Assembly: GCF_011046485.1 (NCBI RefSeq)
Contig: NZ_CP049256.1
Coordinates: 2,542,001 to 2,606,000, forward strand
Length of the DNA: 64,000 nt
Reading direction: 5' to 3'
Source: Microbacterium sp. 4R-513
Lineage (GTDB): Bacteria > Actinomycetota > Actinomycetes > Actinomycetales > Microbacteriaceae
Below the pieces are notes generated by a model, which saw only the letters and a program-made list of their open reading frames with translations, ran no database searches and was not told the DNA's origin. Shown here one piece after another: positions 1 through 8,455 of this stretch. Position numbers and translations under genes: made by a program. How positions within the stretch are numbered: position 1 is the first letter of the stretch; each line of letters begins with the position of its first letter.

Positions 1-9
1 GAGGAGCCG

Positions 10-405
10 ATGGACCACGCGCTCGACGCCGTGATCGAGATCTTCACGTGGGTGGGGATCGGCGCCGGTCTGCTCCTGGGCATCATCGCGCTGGTCCTCC
101 GCCTCGCGGACGGCACCTGGCTCCCGGTCCGCGCGATCGTCGAGCACGGGGAGGACTCGTCTCTTGTGCGCTGGTTCGACGAGGATGGCGGCGTCAACGC
201 ATCGTTCCTCACGCACGAGCAGGCCCGCGAGCTCGCCGGCAAGGACATGGCCGACATCTTCTACCGGCGAGGTCGAGCGAACCGGATGCGGCTGACGCAC
301 GGGTCACCCGCTGTCCGGGCCGTCGCCCTCCTCGCCGCCGGACTGTTCGGCCTGGGCGTCGTCGCGACGATCATCTCCTGGGTGCTGCTCTTCGCGCGCG
401 GCTGA
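10..405 (+). CDS. Two-TM membrane protein of unknown function
   Basis: I do not recognise a named family. The 131-residue protein has one hydrophobic segment near the N-terminus (about residues 12-31) and another at the C-terminus (about 103-126). Between them lies a soluble stretch of about 70 residues that is rich in charged residues. A GAGGAG Shine-Dalgarno sequence at the very start of the window sits 3 nt before the ATG, which supports this start. Nothing upstream is visible, so operon membership is unknown. A three-copy tandem repeat follows the stop codon directly. The gene is likely real because of its codon bias and clean membrane topology; its function is unknown. Confidence 0.7.
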   Translation: MDHALDAVIEIFTWVGIGAGLLLGIIALVLRLADGTWLPVRAIVEHGEDSSLVRWFDEDGGVNASFLTHEQARELAGKDMADIFYRRGRANRMRLTHGSPAVRAVALLAAGLFGLGVVATIISWVLLFARG

Positions 406-518
406 CGCCCCGGTCCCGCGCCGACTCACACTGCGCCGGACGCCCCGGTCCCGCGCCGACTCACGCTGCGCCGGCCGCCCCGGTCCCGCGCCGACTCACG
501 CTGCGCCGGCCGCCCCGG
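406..518. repeat. 35-bp tandem repeat, three copies plus a stub
   Basis: Copies lie at 406-440, 441-475 and 476-510, with the first 8 nt of a fourth at 511-518. The first copy differs from the other two at a couple of positions; copies 2 and 3 are identical. Each begins CGCCCCGGTCCCGCGCCGAC. The repeat fills the gap between two convergent genes and begins 1 nt after the stop codon of the first. It has no coding potential in either flanking gene. Recent slippage duplication is the simplest origin. Confidence 0.9.
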
Positions 519-529
519 GCTCGACGCGA

Positions 530-1492
530 TCAGGCCAGTGCCAGCATCGCCCCCGCGGCGAGCGCCAGAGCGAGACCGAGCCATTGCACACCGGCGATGC
601 GCTCACGCAGCACGAGCGCCGCGAGCAGGATCGTGCCCGCGGGGTACATCGCGGTGAGCGCCGAGACGATCGTCAGGTCGCCGGTGCGCAGCGCGAAGAG
701 CATCACGACGTTCGCCACGGCATCCACCACCCCGCACGCCGCCGTCAGCAGGAAGGCGCGGCGAAGCGGGGTCGCAACCCTCGTCGAGGCGGCCTCCTCG
801 ACCGCGTGCTCGAGATCGGCGTGTCCCGTGGGCGTCGCGCCGAGCCGCGCACCGGCTGGGGGAAGGATGGATGCCGCGCCCCGGCCGGCCCGGACGGCGA
901 TGACCGCGATGACGCCCACAGCAGCCAGCGTGATGACACTGCTCACCGAGCGGTTGAGGATGAGGGGAACGAGGCCGCTCTCGTCGCTCGTCTGGTCGAT
1001 CACGATGAGGAAGGCGCCGATCGCGAGCCCCGCGCCGATCGCGAGGAGGAGCCCGCGGGCGCTCGGGCGCACGACCTTCTCGCCGGGTATGAAGCCCACG
1101 AGGACCACGGCGACGAGGGCGACGGCGAGGCCGGCGCAGCCGACCCACGACAGCGTCTCGCCGTCGACGACGAGACCCCACACGATCGGAGCGATGGCCG
1201 AGACGACCGCCGTGAGCGGCGAGAGGATGCTCATCGGCCCGATCGCGAGGCAGGCGTAGAGCAGGACGATCGCCGCCGCCCCGGTGAACCCGGAGACGAC
1301 GCCCCACCCGATGTCGGCGGGGATCCACTGCCCGCCGACGAACGGATACGCCACCAGCAGGAGGACGAGCCCCGCGATGGCCGCCACCGCCGTGACCACG
1401 ATCGAGCGGAGACTCCGCGCCGCCAGCCCCCCAAGGAAGTCGGCGGAGCCGTAGACCAGCGCACCGACGAGAGCGATCAGGGCCGGAAGCAT
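530..1492 (-). CDS. DMT-superfamily (EamA-type) transporter
   Basis: This is a polytopic inner-membrane protein with about ten hydrophobic segments arranged as two EamA-like halves. It is therefore a probable drug/metabolite exporter or small-metabolite permease, and the substrate cannot be read from sequence. Between the halves is a hydrophilic insert (about residues 200-245) with charged and Thr/Glu-rich residues, longer than the usual loop. I chose the internal ATG at 1492 over the upstream in-frame start at 1519, because a TAGGCT -10-like hexamer lies 7 nt before it, the spacing seen at many genes here. It is divergent from the MMPL gene. A second EamA protein lies at 36.7 kb. Confidence 0.85.
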   Translation of the reverse strand: MLPALIALVGALVYGSADFLGGLAARSLRSIVVTAVAAIAGLVLLLVAYPFVGGQWIPADIGWGVVSGFTGAAAIVLLYACLAIGPMSILSPLTAVVSAIAPIVWGLVVDGETLSWVGCAGLAVALVAVVLVGFIPGEKVVRPSARGLLLAIGAGLAIGAFLIVIDQTSDESGLVPLILNRSVSSVITLAAVGVIAVIAVRAGRGAASILPPAGARLGATPTGHADLEHAVEEAASTRVATPLRRAFLLTAACGVVDAVANVVMLFALRTGDLTIVSALTAMYPAGTILLAALVLRERIAGVQWLGLALALAAGAMLALA

Positions 1493-1526
1493 CCGCCTCA
1501 GCCTAGAGGACTCGCACAATCTCGGA

Positions 1527-1547
1527 ATTGCTAGATAATCTAGCGAT
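1527..1547 (+). promoter_or_regulatory. Near-perfect 21-bp palindrome over the MMPL -10 region
   Basis: The core GCTAGATAATCTAGC (1530-1544) is a perfect 15-bp palindrome. It extends to 1527-1547 with one G/T-type mismatch pair. It contains TAATCT (1536-1541), placed 6 nt before the ATG at 1548, so a bound protein would cover the -10 element and transcription start. This is the usual geometry for a repressor operator. The regulator is not encoded next to it. Confidence 0.65.
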
Positions 1548-3821
1548 ATGTCGACGCGTCGAGAGCTCCGCAGCAGCCATCAGCCGACGCGGTGGCTGAG
1601 GATCGGCATCCCTGTCGTCCTCATCCTGGTGTGGGTCGTCGGCGGTTCGATCGGGGGACCGTACTTCGGCAAGGTCGACGAGGTGTCGACGAACGACCAG
1701 TCGAGCTATCTCCCGCAGAGTGCCGACGCGACCGCGGTCAGCGAGCGCCTGCCCGACTTCCTCGGCGAGGACACGATCCCTGCTGTCGTCGTCGTGACGG
1801 GAGACGGGACGCTCACCGACGAGCAGCTCGCCGACCTACAGGACTTCGCCGAACAGCTGGCCGAGGTCGAGGGCGTGACCGGGGACGTCTCCCCGCCGAT
1901 CGTGTCGGACGATGGAGAGGCGGTGCAGATCTTCGTGCCGATCGACTCCTCCGGCGAGGTCAGCGACACCGTCGAGGCGCTGCGGACGATGATCGACGAA
2001 GACCTCCCCGCGGGGCTGGAGGGGTGGGTCACGGGCCCCGCCGGGTTTACGGCCGATCTCGTCGCAGGCTTCCTCGGCATCGACGGGCTTCTCCTCGTCG
2101 TCGCCCTCGCTGCGGTGTTCGTCATCCTCGTGATCGTCTACCGCTCGCCGCTCCTCCCGGTCCTCGTGCTGCTGACCTCGACGTTCGCGCTGTGCGTCGC
2201 ACTTCTGACCGTCTGGTGGCTCGCGAAGGCAGGCATCGTCGTTCTCAACGGCCAGGTCCAGGGCATCCTCTTCATCCTCGTGATCGGCGCCGCGACCGAT
2301 TACGCCCTGCTGTACGTCGCGAGATTCCGCGAGGCGATCGCCGAGGGGATGAAGCGATGGGATGCCACGACCCGCGCGTGGCGCGGATCCTTCGAGCCGA
2401 TCATCGCCTCCGGCGGGACGGTGATCGCGGGCCTGCTCTGCCTCCTCCTCTCGGATCTCGCGACCAACCGCGCGCTCGGCCCGATCGCCGCCATCGGGAT
2501 CGCCTTCGCGGTGCTCTCAGCGCTGACCTTCCTTCCCGCGCTCCTGGCGGTCTTCGGCCGTTCGGCGTTCTGGCCGTTCATCCCCAAGGGGCCGGCGAAG
2601 CCGCTGCCCGACGACCTCACCCAGCCCGTCAAGGGGTTCTGGCCGCGCCAGGCGCGCTTCGTCGCTCGGCGGTCGCGGCCCATCTGGATCGTCAGCACGG
2701 CGCTCCTGCTCACGGCGGCCGCCGGCATCCTCGTGCTGCAGGCCGACGGCGTGCCGTCGAGCGATCTCGTCCTCGGCGCGTCCGAGGCGCGCGACGGGCA
2801 GGACGTCCTCGCCGAGCACTTCCCCGCCGGATCGGGGAGCCCCGTCTACGTCGTCGTCCCCGAGGACCAGCTCGACGAAGCGGCGAGCGTGCTCGACGAC
2901 AGCGACGGCATCGACACGGTGGCCGCGGCATCCGCGGATTCTCCGACGGGACAGGCGGCGATCGAGGTGCAGGACGGCGAAGCCGTGCTCACGGCGCCCG
3001 GGCCGCCGGGCACGCCCGCACCGGAGCCGACGGTCTCGGACGGGGATGTGCTCCTGATCGGGACGCTGACGGACGCCGCCGACTCCCTCGCGGCGGAAGA
3101 CACCGTGCGCGAGCTTCGCGTCGCCTTCGACGACGAGCTCGGTGCCGGCACCGCCCTCGTCGGCGGTGTGACCGCGACCGACATCGACTCGAACGACACG
3201 TCGATCCGCGACCGCACGCTCATCATCCCGGTCGTGCTCGCGGTCATCCTGGTGATCCTCATGCTGCTGCTGCGGGCGATCCTCGCGCCGGTGCTGCTGA
3301 TCCTGAGCGTCATCCTGTCGTTCGGGGCCGCATTGGGAGTGAGCGCTCTCGTGTTCAACGGGATCTTCCGCTTCCCGGGCGCCGATCCGGCCGTCCCGCT
3401 CTACGGATTCGTCTTCCTCGTCGCCCTCGGGGTGGACTACAACATCTTCCTCATGTCGCGCGTGCGGGAAGAGACGATCGGACACGGCACGAGACCGGGC
3501 ATCCTGCGCGGTCTCGTCGCGACCGGAGGTGTCATCACCTCGGCCGGGCTGGTGCTCGCGGCGACGTTCGCGGCGCTGGGCGTCATCCCGATCCTGTTCC
3601 TCGCGCAGATCGCCTTCATCGTCGCCTTCGGCGTGCTCCTCGACACCTTCGTCGTCCGGTCGCTCCTGGTCCCTGCTGTCGCGTACGACATCGGGCGCGC
3701 GATCTGGTGGCCGTCGCGTCTGGCGAGGAGGGGGACGGATGCCGCGGCCCGGGGTGCCGAGGCATCCGTCGCCGTCGCACCGGGCAGATCCAGACGCAGC
3801 CGGCGTAATCTCGAAGCATGA
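1548..3821 (+). CDS. MMPL/RND-family membrane transporter
   Basis: The 757-residue protein has the MMPL layout: an N-terminal TM (about 18-36), an exposed domain, a bundle of TM helices, a loop, then a second TM plus exposed domain plus bundle. The Asp-Tyr pairs typical of MMPL proton-relay helices are at D251-Y252 and D630-Y631. In Actinobacteria this family exports lipids, siderophores or hydrophobic compounds using the proton motive force; the substrate here is unknown. The ATG follows a -10-like TAATCT by 6 nt and sits beside a strong palindrome, so expression is probably repressor-controlled. The stop overlaps the pncA start by 4 bp (ATGA). Confidence 0.9.
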   Translation: MSTRRELRSSHQPTRWLRIGIPVVLILVWVVGGSIGGPYFGKVDEVSTNDQSSYLPQSADATAVSERLPDFLGEDTIPAVVVVTGDGTLTDEQLADLQDFAEQLAEVEGVTGDVSPPIVSDDGEAVQIFVPIDSSGEVSDTVEALRTMIDEDLPAGLEGWVTGPAGFTADLVAGFLGIDGLLLVVALAAVFVILVIVYRSPLLPVLVLLTSTFALCVALLTVWWLAKAGIVVLNGQVQGILFILVIGAATDYALLYVARFREAIAEGMKRWDATTRAWRGSFEPIIASGGTVIAGLLCLLLSDLATNRALGPIAAIGIAFAVLSALTFLPALLAVFGRSAFWPFIPKGPAKPLPDDLTQPVKGFWPRQARFVARRSRPIWIVSTALLLTAAAGILVLQADGVPSSDLVLGASEARDGQDVLAEHFPAGSGSPVYVVVPEDQLDEAASVLDDSDGIDTVAAASADSPTGQAAIEVQDGEAVLTAPGPPGTPAPEPTVSDGDVLLIGTLTDAADSLAAEDTVRELRVAFDDELGAGTALVGGVTATDIDSNDTSIRDRTLIIPVVLAVILVILMLLLRAILAPVLLILSVILSFGAALGVSALVFNGIFRFPGADPAVPLYGFVFLVALGVDYNIFLMSRVREETIGHGTRPGILRGLVATGGVITSAGLVLAATFAALGVIPILFLAQIAFIVAFGVLLDTFVVRSLLVPAVAYDIGRAIWWPSRLARRGTDAAARGAEASVAVAPGRSRRSRRNLEA

Positions 3822-4396
3822 GCAAAGCGCTGTTCATCGTCGACGTGCAGAACGACTTCACCGAAGGCGGCGCTCTCGGGGTCGAGGGCGGCGACGCCGT
3901 CGCCGAGCGCATCTCGCGCTACCTCGAGGCGCACGCAGACGAGTACGCCCTCATCGTCGCGTCACGCGACTGGCACGACGCCGACAACGACAACGGCGGG
4001 CACTTCCACCCCGAGCCCGACTTCATCGACACGTGGCCCGTCCACTGCGTGAGCGGCACGCAGGGCGCAGAGTACGACGAGGGGCTCGACACGTCCTCGG
4101 TGACGCATCACGTGAAGAAGGGCCAGGGGCAGCCGGCCTACTCGCTCTTCGAGGGCACGACCGACGAGGGCCAGAAGGTCTCGGAGCTGCTGGAGGCGGC
4201 AGGGGTCGTCGACGTTGATGTCGCGGGCATCGCGACCGATTACTGCGTGCGCGCTTCGGCACTCGACGCAATCGAGCACGGGCGGCACGTCCGGGTGCTC
4301 ACGGACCTGGTGGCCGGTGTGGCCGCCGAGACGAGCGACGCCGCTCTCGCCGAGCTCGCGCACGCCGGCGCGGAACTCGCGCAGAGCGGCGTCTGA
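3818..4396 (+). CDS. pncA: Nicotinamidase (isochorismatase-like hydrolase)
   Basis: It hydrolyses nicotinamide to nicotinate plus ammonia in the cytoplasmic NAD salvage pathway. The 192-residue protein shows the catalytic triad of the family: D9 (motif VDVQNDF), a lysine in the VKKG motif at 100/101, and C143 in the ATDYCVRASA nucleophile motif. Metal-binding residues are visible as D51-W-H53 and H62. Length is normal for PncA. The ATG overlaps the MMPL stop, so the two genes may be co-transcribed. However, TAATCT at 3806-3811 lies 6 nt upstream and could drive its own leaderless transcript. Assignment to PncA rather than a general isochorismatase rests on the metal-site spacing. Confidence 0.93.
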   Translation: MSKALFIVDVQNDFTEGGALGVEGGDAVAERISRYLEAHADEYALIVASRDWHDADNDNGGHFHPEPDFIDTWPVHCVSGTQGAEYDEGLDTSSVTHHVKKGQGQPAYSLFEGTTDEGQKVSELLEAAGVVDVDVAGIATDYCVRASALDAIEHGRHVRVLTDLVAGVAAETSDAALAELAHAGAELAQSGV

Positions 4397-4415
4397 CCGA
4401 CCCGGCGACGGCGGG

Positions 4416-4922
4416 TCAGCCGCCGGCCTTGCCGCTCTTCCCGCTGCCCTTGCCGTTGTTGTTGCCGGGGCCCTTGTTGTCGTTGCCGTTCGAGCCGCTG
4501 TTGTCGGTGCTGCCGCTGTCGCTCTTGCCGCTGTCGCTCTTGCCGCTGTCGGCGCCGGTGTCGTCGCTCCCGCCCGTATCCACGAGCTGCGTCTCGCTCT
4601 CGGATGGGCTCGGCGCCGGCTGAGGTGCCGCCAGCGCGGCGAGATCGGCGCGGACGGCGTCGATCGCGTCCTGGATGCGCGCGGCCCGCGCCGCCGTCAC
4701 GAGGTCGCCGTCGATCGCGGCATCCAGCTGGCTCTGCAGCTGATCGAGCTGAGCCGTCGCTCCCGGAGCATCGCCGTTCGCGGCGAGCTGCGCCACCGCC
4801 ACGACCGAGTCCTGCATTCCGGCTGCAGCGGTCCCGTCGAGCGTCGGCTGCGCCCCGCACCCCGCGAGGGCGACGACGAGCGCCGAGCCCGCGAGAGCGG
4901 CGGCGAGGCGGTGGCGCATCAT
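4416..4922 (-). CDS. Secreted lipoprotein with a Gly/Ser/Asn-rich tail
   Basis: The 168-residue protein has a lipoprotein signal peptide with lipobox LAGC and lipidated C22. A helical region of about 70 residues (roughly 35-100) follows. After that comes a low-complexity tail of Ser, Gly, Asn, Asp and Lys with repeated GKSDS units. It starts with ATGATG overlapping the stop of the upstream Ser/Thr kinase (ATGA), so the two are surely co-transcribed and translationally coupled. It may be the kinase's extracellular partner or a phosphorylation-controlled envelope protein; that is inference. No enzymatic motif is visible. Confidence 0.85.
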   Translation of the reverse strand: MMRHRLAAALAGSALVVALAGCGAQPTLDGTAAAGMQDSVVAVAQLAANGDAPGATAQLDQLQSQLDAAIDGDLVTAARAARIQDAIDAVRADLAALAAPQPAPSPSESETQLVDTGGSDDTGADSGKSDSGKSDSGSTDNSGSNGNDNKGPGNNNGKGSGKSGKAGG

Positions 4923-6163
4923 GGCGTGACCTCGTCGAGGAGATCCTGCAGGTGCGTGCCCAGCGGCTCTTCCACGGCGGGGAGAGACGGCGTGGGATCG
5001 GGTGCCGAGTTCGTCGACACGGCGACTCCGACGGCGATGACCGTGGCGACGGCGATCGCGAGGAGGACTCCGACGACCGCGAGGATCCAGGTGCGTCGGC
5101 GGTCTCGCGAGCCGTCGGCGTGGTGCGGCGGCTCGTCGGGGACCAGAAGCTGCGTCCGAGTCGTTTCGGGCACGACGGGGGTCCCCGGCGGGGTCGCGAC
5201 CGATGCCTCGGCCTGCATCGAGAAGACCTCCTCCTCGATGGTGGAGGGCGCGGTGATCGAAGAGGGCGCGGTCATCGCCGGGTCCATGAGCGCGGCGAGG
5301 ACCTCGCCCGTCGAGGGGCGCGGCTCGCGCAGCTCGGTCGCCGCGAGCGCGACTTGCAGCGCCGTGGGGCGACGCTCGGGATTGGATGCCGTCATCGCCG
5401 CCAGGAGCGCGCGCCACGTCGCCGGGAGCTCGAGGGGGATGGTCGGCGACACCGTGAGACGGGCGACGATCGCCTCGTGGCCGACGGCGTCGGCGAACGC
5501 GCGCCGGGCGGTGAGGGCTTCGAGGAGCACCAGCCCCAGCCCGTAGATGTCGGCCGCCGGCGACGGCTTCTCGCCACGCACCTGCTCGGGCGCGAGGTAG
5601 GCGGCCGTACCGATCACCGTGCCCGGCGAGGTCACCCGCGTTGCGTCGAGAAGGTAGGCGATGCCGAAGTCGGTGAGCTTCGCACGGAAGGTGCGGTCGG
5701 GCAGCGGAGAGGGCCACAGCAGGATGTTGGAGGGCTTGATGTCGCGGTGGACGACCGACTTCTCGTGGACGACGTGCAGCGCCTCGGCCAGATCGATCGC
5801 GAGGGCGGCGACCTCGTCGGGAGGGAGCGGCCCCTGATCCAGCCGGTCGCGCAGCGTCTTGCCCTCGACGAACTCCATGACGAGGTAGCTGGGCTCGGTG
5901 GCGGAGATGTGCGCGTCGTAGAGCGTCACGAGCGACGGATGCCCCAGCGAGGCGAGCAGCGTCGTCTCGGACCGCACCCGATCCTGAGCGGGTGCGCCCT
6001 CGGTCGGACCACGCATGACCTTGATCGCGACGGTGCGCTGCAGCGCCATGTCCTGCGCTCGATAGACGCGTGCCATGCCGCCCTCGCCGATCGTCTCGTC
6101 GAGGCGATAACGACCGTCGAGGATGCTGCCGGTACCGACGTCGGTCGAGGTCAGATGGGGCAT
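4919..6163 (-). CDS. Membrane-bound Ser/Thr protein kinase (PknB-like, no PASTA domains)
   Basis: The Hanks-type kinase domain spans about residues 18-280. Visible motifs are the Gly-rich loop GEGGMARV (26-33), K48 in VAIKVM, HRD with catalytic D141 (VVHRDIKPSN), DFG at D165, and the APEQ segment. It is followed by a Pro/Ala/Thr-rich juxtamembrane linker, one TM helix (about 358-382) and a short exposed tail of about 32 residues. PASTA repeats, usual in PknB, are absent, so muropeptide sensing by this protein is unlikely. The downstream lipoprotein overlaps by 4 bp. The start has no clear Shine-Dalgarno, but the kinase domain begins soon after it. Confidence 0.93.
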   Translation of the reverse strand: MPHLTSTDVGTGSILDGRYRLDETIGEGGMARVYRAQDMALQRTVAIKVMRGPTEGAPAQDRVRSETTLLASLGHPSLVTLYDAHISATEPSYLVMEFVEGKTLRDRLDQGPLPPDEVAALAIDLAEALHVVHEKSVVHRDIKPSNILLWPSPLPDRTFRAKLTDFGIAYLLDATRVTSPGTVIGTAAYLAPEQVRGEKPSPAADIYGLGLVLLEALTARRAFADAVGHEAIVARLTVSPTIPLELPATWRALLAAMTASNPERRPTALQVALAATELREPRPSTGEVLAALMDPAMTAPSSITAPSTIEEEVFSMQAEASVATPPGTPVVPETTRTQLLVPDEPPHHADGSRDRRRTWILAVVGVLLAIAVATVIAVGVAVSTNSAPDPTPSLPAVEEPLGTHLQDLLDEVTP

Positions 6164-6353
6164 AGGTCAGGGCGTCCTCGTCGAGGGTGTCGGCCGGGAA
6201 CCGACGTGGGGGGTCATGTCGTGCAACCTACCCTTCGGCGGGGGCCGGATAGAGGCGCTTGACTTGCCCGCGCATTAGTGGCACGACGCTGCCGAGCGGT
6301 CGGTTCACCCGGCGTCTCGCTCGCATCCGGCTCCCAGTAGGCTTGTACGTCGC

Positions 6354-6426
6354 GGGCCTCTAGCTCAGTCGGTAGAGCATCGGACTTTTAATCCGCGGGT
6401 CGTGGGTTCGAGCCCCACGGGGCCCA
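6354..6426 (+). tRNA. tRNA-Lys(UUU)
   Basis: The 73-nt cloverleaf has an acceptor stem GGGCCTC paired with GGGGCCC (one G-U), a D-arm, and an anticodon loop CTTTTAA with anticodon TTT. The T-arm is GTGGG/CCCAC with loop TTCGAGC. The discriminator base is A6426, and a CCA end is not fully encoded. TAGGCT at 6338-6343 is a plausible -10. A strong hairpin begins 2 nt after the discriminator base. Confidence 0.97.
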
Positions 6427-6427
6427 C

Positions 6428-6468
6428 ATGGTGGAAGGGGCGTCCCGGAGGGGCGCCCCTTCCACCAT
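6428..6468. terminator. Strong hairpin terminator after tRNA-Lys
   Basis: A 15-bp perfect stem (6428-6442 with 6454-6468) surrounds an 11-nt loop. It starts 2 nt after the tRNA and lies between the tRNA and the convergent permease gene, so it may stop transcription from both sides. No long T-run follows, as is common in high-GC Actinobacteria. Confidence 0.8.
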
Positions 6469-6524
6469 CTGCGTCCTGTGTCGGCGAGAGCGCGCTTGTG
6501 GGCGGGGTCCCCGCCGCCGGAGGC

Positions 6525-7673
6525 TCAGCGGAAGGCGATCGGCACGACACTCGCAGCGACGGCGAGCGGCGCCGCGACGAGTCCGAGGAGCATGAACCGT
6601 TTCCACGCGACGGTCACGCCGACCGCGGTCAGCCGGCTGTGCCACAGCACCGTCGCCAGTGACGCCCACGGCGTGATGAGCGGGCCGGCGTTGACCCCGA
6701 CGAGCAGGGCACCGAGCCGTGCGGGGGAGTCCGCCACCCCCTCGAGCGCGAGATATGCCGGGAGGTTGTTGACGCCGTTGGCGCCCAGCATCCCGATCCC
6801 TGCCAGTCGCCACAGCGCGAAGAGGTGGTCGCCGCTGCCGCTGAGCGACGCCAGCACGGTCCGCCCCCCGATCGCTTCCACTGCGCCGACCGCGAGGAAC
6901 AGGCCGCTCACGAAGACGAGCAGCTGCCACGGAACCAGAGCAGGACGCAGCGCGCGCGGGAAGCGCCAGGCGAAGACGAGGATCAGGAGGACCGCGGCGC
7001 CGAGCGCCGGCATCCATGGCGGTACGCCCGAGACGAGAAGCGGCAGCAGCACGACCACGACCGCGCCCGCGATCCACGACAGCAGCCGGTCGCCGATCAC
7101 GGGATCGGCCGCCGGAGCGAATCGCCCGCGCAGGCGGCGGTGGAAGACGATCCAGAGGATCGCGACCGACACGACTATTGCGACGAGCGCCGACGGGCCC
7201 ATCAGTGCGACGAACGAGCCGACGCCGACATCGAGCGATTCGACGGCGAGCAGATTGGTGAGGTTCGACACGGGGAGGACGAGCGAGGCCGTGTTGGCGA
7301 GCCACACTGTCGTGAACGCGAAGGGGAGGGGATCCAGGCGGTGCGCGCGGGCGACGGCCACCACGACGGGCGTGAAGAGCACCGCCGTCGTGTCGAGCGA
7401 CAGGAAGGCCGTCGACACGACAGCGAGGCCGACGATGAGGAGCCAGAGGAGCAGCACCCGCCGACGTGCGACCCGCGCGAGGAAGGCCGACGCCACATCG
7501 AAGACGCCCGCCGCCGCCGCGAGCTCGGCGACGATCGTGATCGCGACGACGAAGAGCATGATCGGCCAGACGCGGTCGGCGATCGCGAGCACGTCCTGAA
7601 CCGGGAGGATGCCGAACGCGACGGCCGACGCACTGACGACCAGGAGCACTGCTCCGATGATGGCGATCGGCAC
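6525..7673 (-). CDS. SLC13/ArsB-like anion permease
   Basis: This is an integral membrane protein with about ten hydrophobic segments in 382 residues. The repeated re-entrant motifs of the ion-transporter superfamily are visible in each half: SLDTTAVLFTP with NTASLVLPVSNLTN in the first, and GANGVNNLPAY with NAGPLITPWASL in the second. The family includes arsenite/antimonite, Na+/dicarboxylate and NhaD-type carriers. No arsR or arsC is nearby, so arsenic export is not supported by context. The start is GTG at 7673, with CAGGAT 7 nt upstream. The upstream lipoprotein is separated by a terminator. Confidence 0.85.
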   Translation of the reverse strand: MPIAIIGAVLLVVSASAVAFGILPVQDVLAIADRVWPIMLFVVAITIVAELAAAAGVFDVASAFLARVARRRVLLLWLLIVGLAVVSTAFLSLDTTAVLFTPVVVAVARAHRLDPLPFAFTTVWLANTASLVLPVSNLTNLLAVESLDVGVGSFVALMGPSALVAIVVSVAILWIVFHRRLRGRFAPAADPVIGDRLLSWIAGAVVVVLLPLLVSGVPPWMPALGAAVLLILVFAWRFPRALRPALVPWQLLVFVSGLFLAVGAVEAIGGRTVLASLSGSGDHLFALWRLAGIGMLGANGVNNLPAYLALEGVADSPARLGALLVGVNAGPLITPWASLATVLWHSRLTAVGVTVAWKRFMLLGLVAAPLAVAASVVPIAFR

Positions 7674-7740
7674 GTCCTCAATCCTGGCCCGACCCGGGGT
7701 CCCCTCCGACCATCCGCCGCCCGAAGCCTCCGGGCAGACC

Positions 7741-7772
7741 GAAGGGGGCGTCCCTTCCGGGCCGCCCCCTTC
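7741..7772 (-). terminator. Terminator of the fasciclin lipoprotein gene
   Basis: A 10-bp perfect inverted repeat (GAAGGGGGCG at 7741-7750 and its complement at 7763-7772) with a 12-nt loop lies just downstream of the lipoprotein stop on the minus strand. Confidence 0.65.
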
Positions 7773-7783
7773 CGTGTGAAGCC

Positions 7784-8455
7784 TTACTGAGCCGGGGGCA
7801 TCAGCACGCCGTCGATGAGGTAGACGACGGCGTTGGCGGTCTGGACGCCGCCGCAGATCACCTTGGCGCCGTTGACCATGATGTCGTCTCCGCTGCCGGT
7901 CACCTCGAGGTCCGCGCCCTGGACGGTCGTGTGCGTGCCGTCGATGTCGGCCGGCTCGATCTCGCCCGGAACCACGTGGTACGTCAGGATCGACGTGAGC
8001 GTGGCCGAGTCGGTCTTGAGGGCCTCGATCGTCGCGGGGTCGATCTTCGCGAAGGCGTCATCGACCGGTGCGAACACGGTGAACTCGCTGCCGTTCAGCG
8101 TGTCCACGAGGTTCACGTCGGGGTTGAGCTGTCCGCTGACCGCCGCGACGAGCGTCTTCAGGAGCGGGTTGTTGGATGCCGCGGTCGCGACCGGGTCCTG
8201 CGACATGCCTTCGACCGATCCGGCGCCATCCGGCACGGCGTCCGCGTAGTCCTGGCAGCCCGGGCCGACGAGGTTGGCAGCCGGGTCCATCGTGTCGTCC
8301 GTCATCGACGACTGCGTGGGCTCCGAGCTCGGCGCCGTGGACTCCATCGAGTCGTCCGACGTGCCCCCGCTCGACGAGCTGCACGCGGAGAGGGCGATGG
8401 CTGCCGCGAACGCGAGAGACAATCCCGCGGCGAGGTGGGTCTTCTTCTTGAGCAT
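7784..8455 (-). CDS. Fasciclin (FAS1) domain lipoprotein, MPT83/MPT70-like
   Basis: A signal peptide ends in lipobox LSAC with lipidated C25. A Ser/Thr/Asp/Met-rich linker follows, then one FAS1 domain covering roughly residues 85-223, with the H1 and H2 type segments [15 protein letters not shown] and [14 protein letters not shown]1 proteins act in surface adhesion or matrix contact. I chose ATG 8455 over an upstream in-frame start because GGAGG lies 5 nt before it. The gene is divergent from sigK-rskA. In Mycobacterium tuberculosis SigK and RskA control mpt70/mpt83, which are FAS1 proteins, so the same control is likely here. Confidence 0.92.
   Translation of the reverse strand: MLKKKTHLAAGLSLAFAAAIALSACSSSSGGTSDDSMESTAPSSEPTQSSMTDDTMDPAANLVGPGCQDYADAVPDGAGSVEGMSQDPVATAASNNPLLKTLVAAVSGQLNPDVNLVDTLNGSEFTVFAPVDDAFAKIDPATIEALKTDSATLTSILTYHVVPGEIEPADIDGTHTTVQGADLEVTGSGDDIMVNGAKVICGGVQTANAVVYLIDGVLMPPAQ

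Noticed and set aside
4429-4623. A plus-strand frame of Leu/Pro repeats
   Set aside because: It is the antisense of the Gly/Ser/Asn-rich tail of the lipoprotein gene, which has the signal peptide and the operon context.
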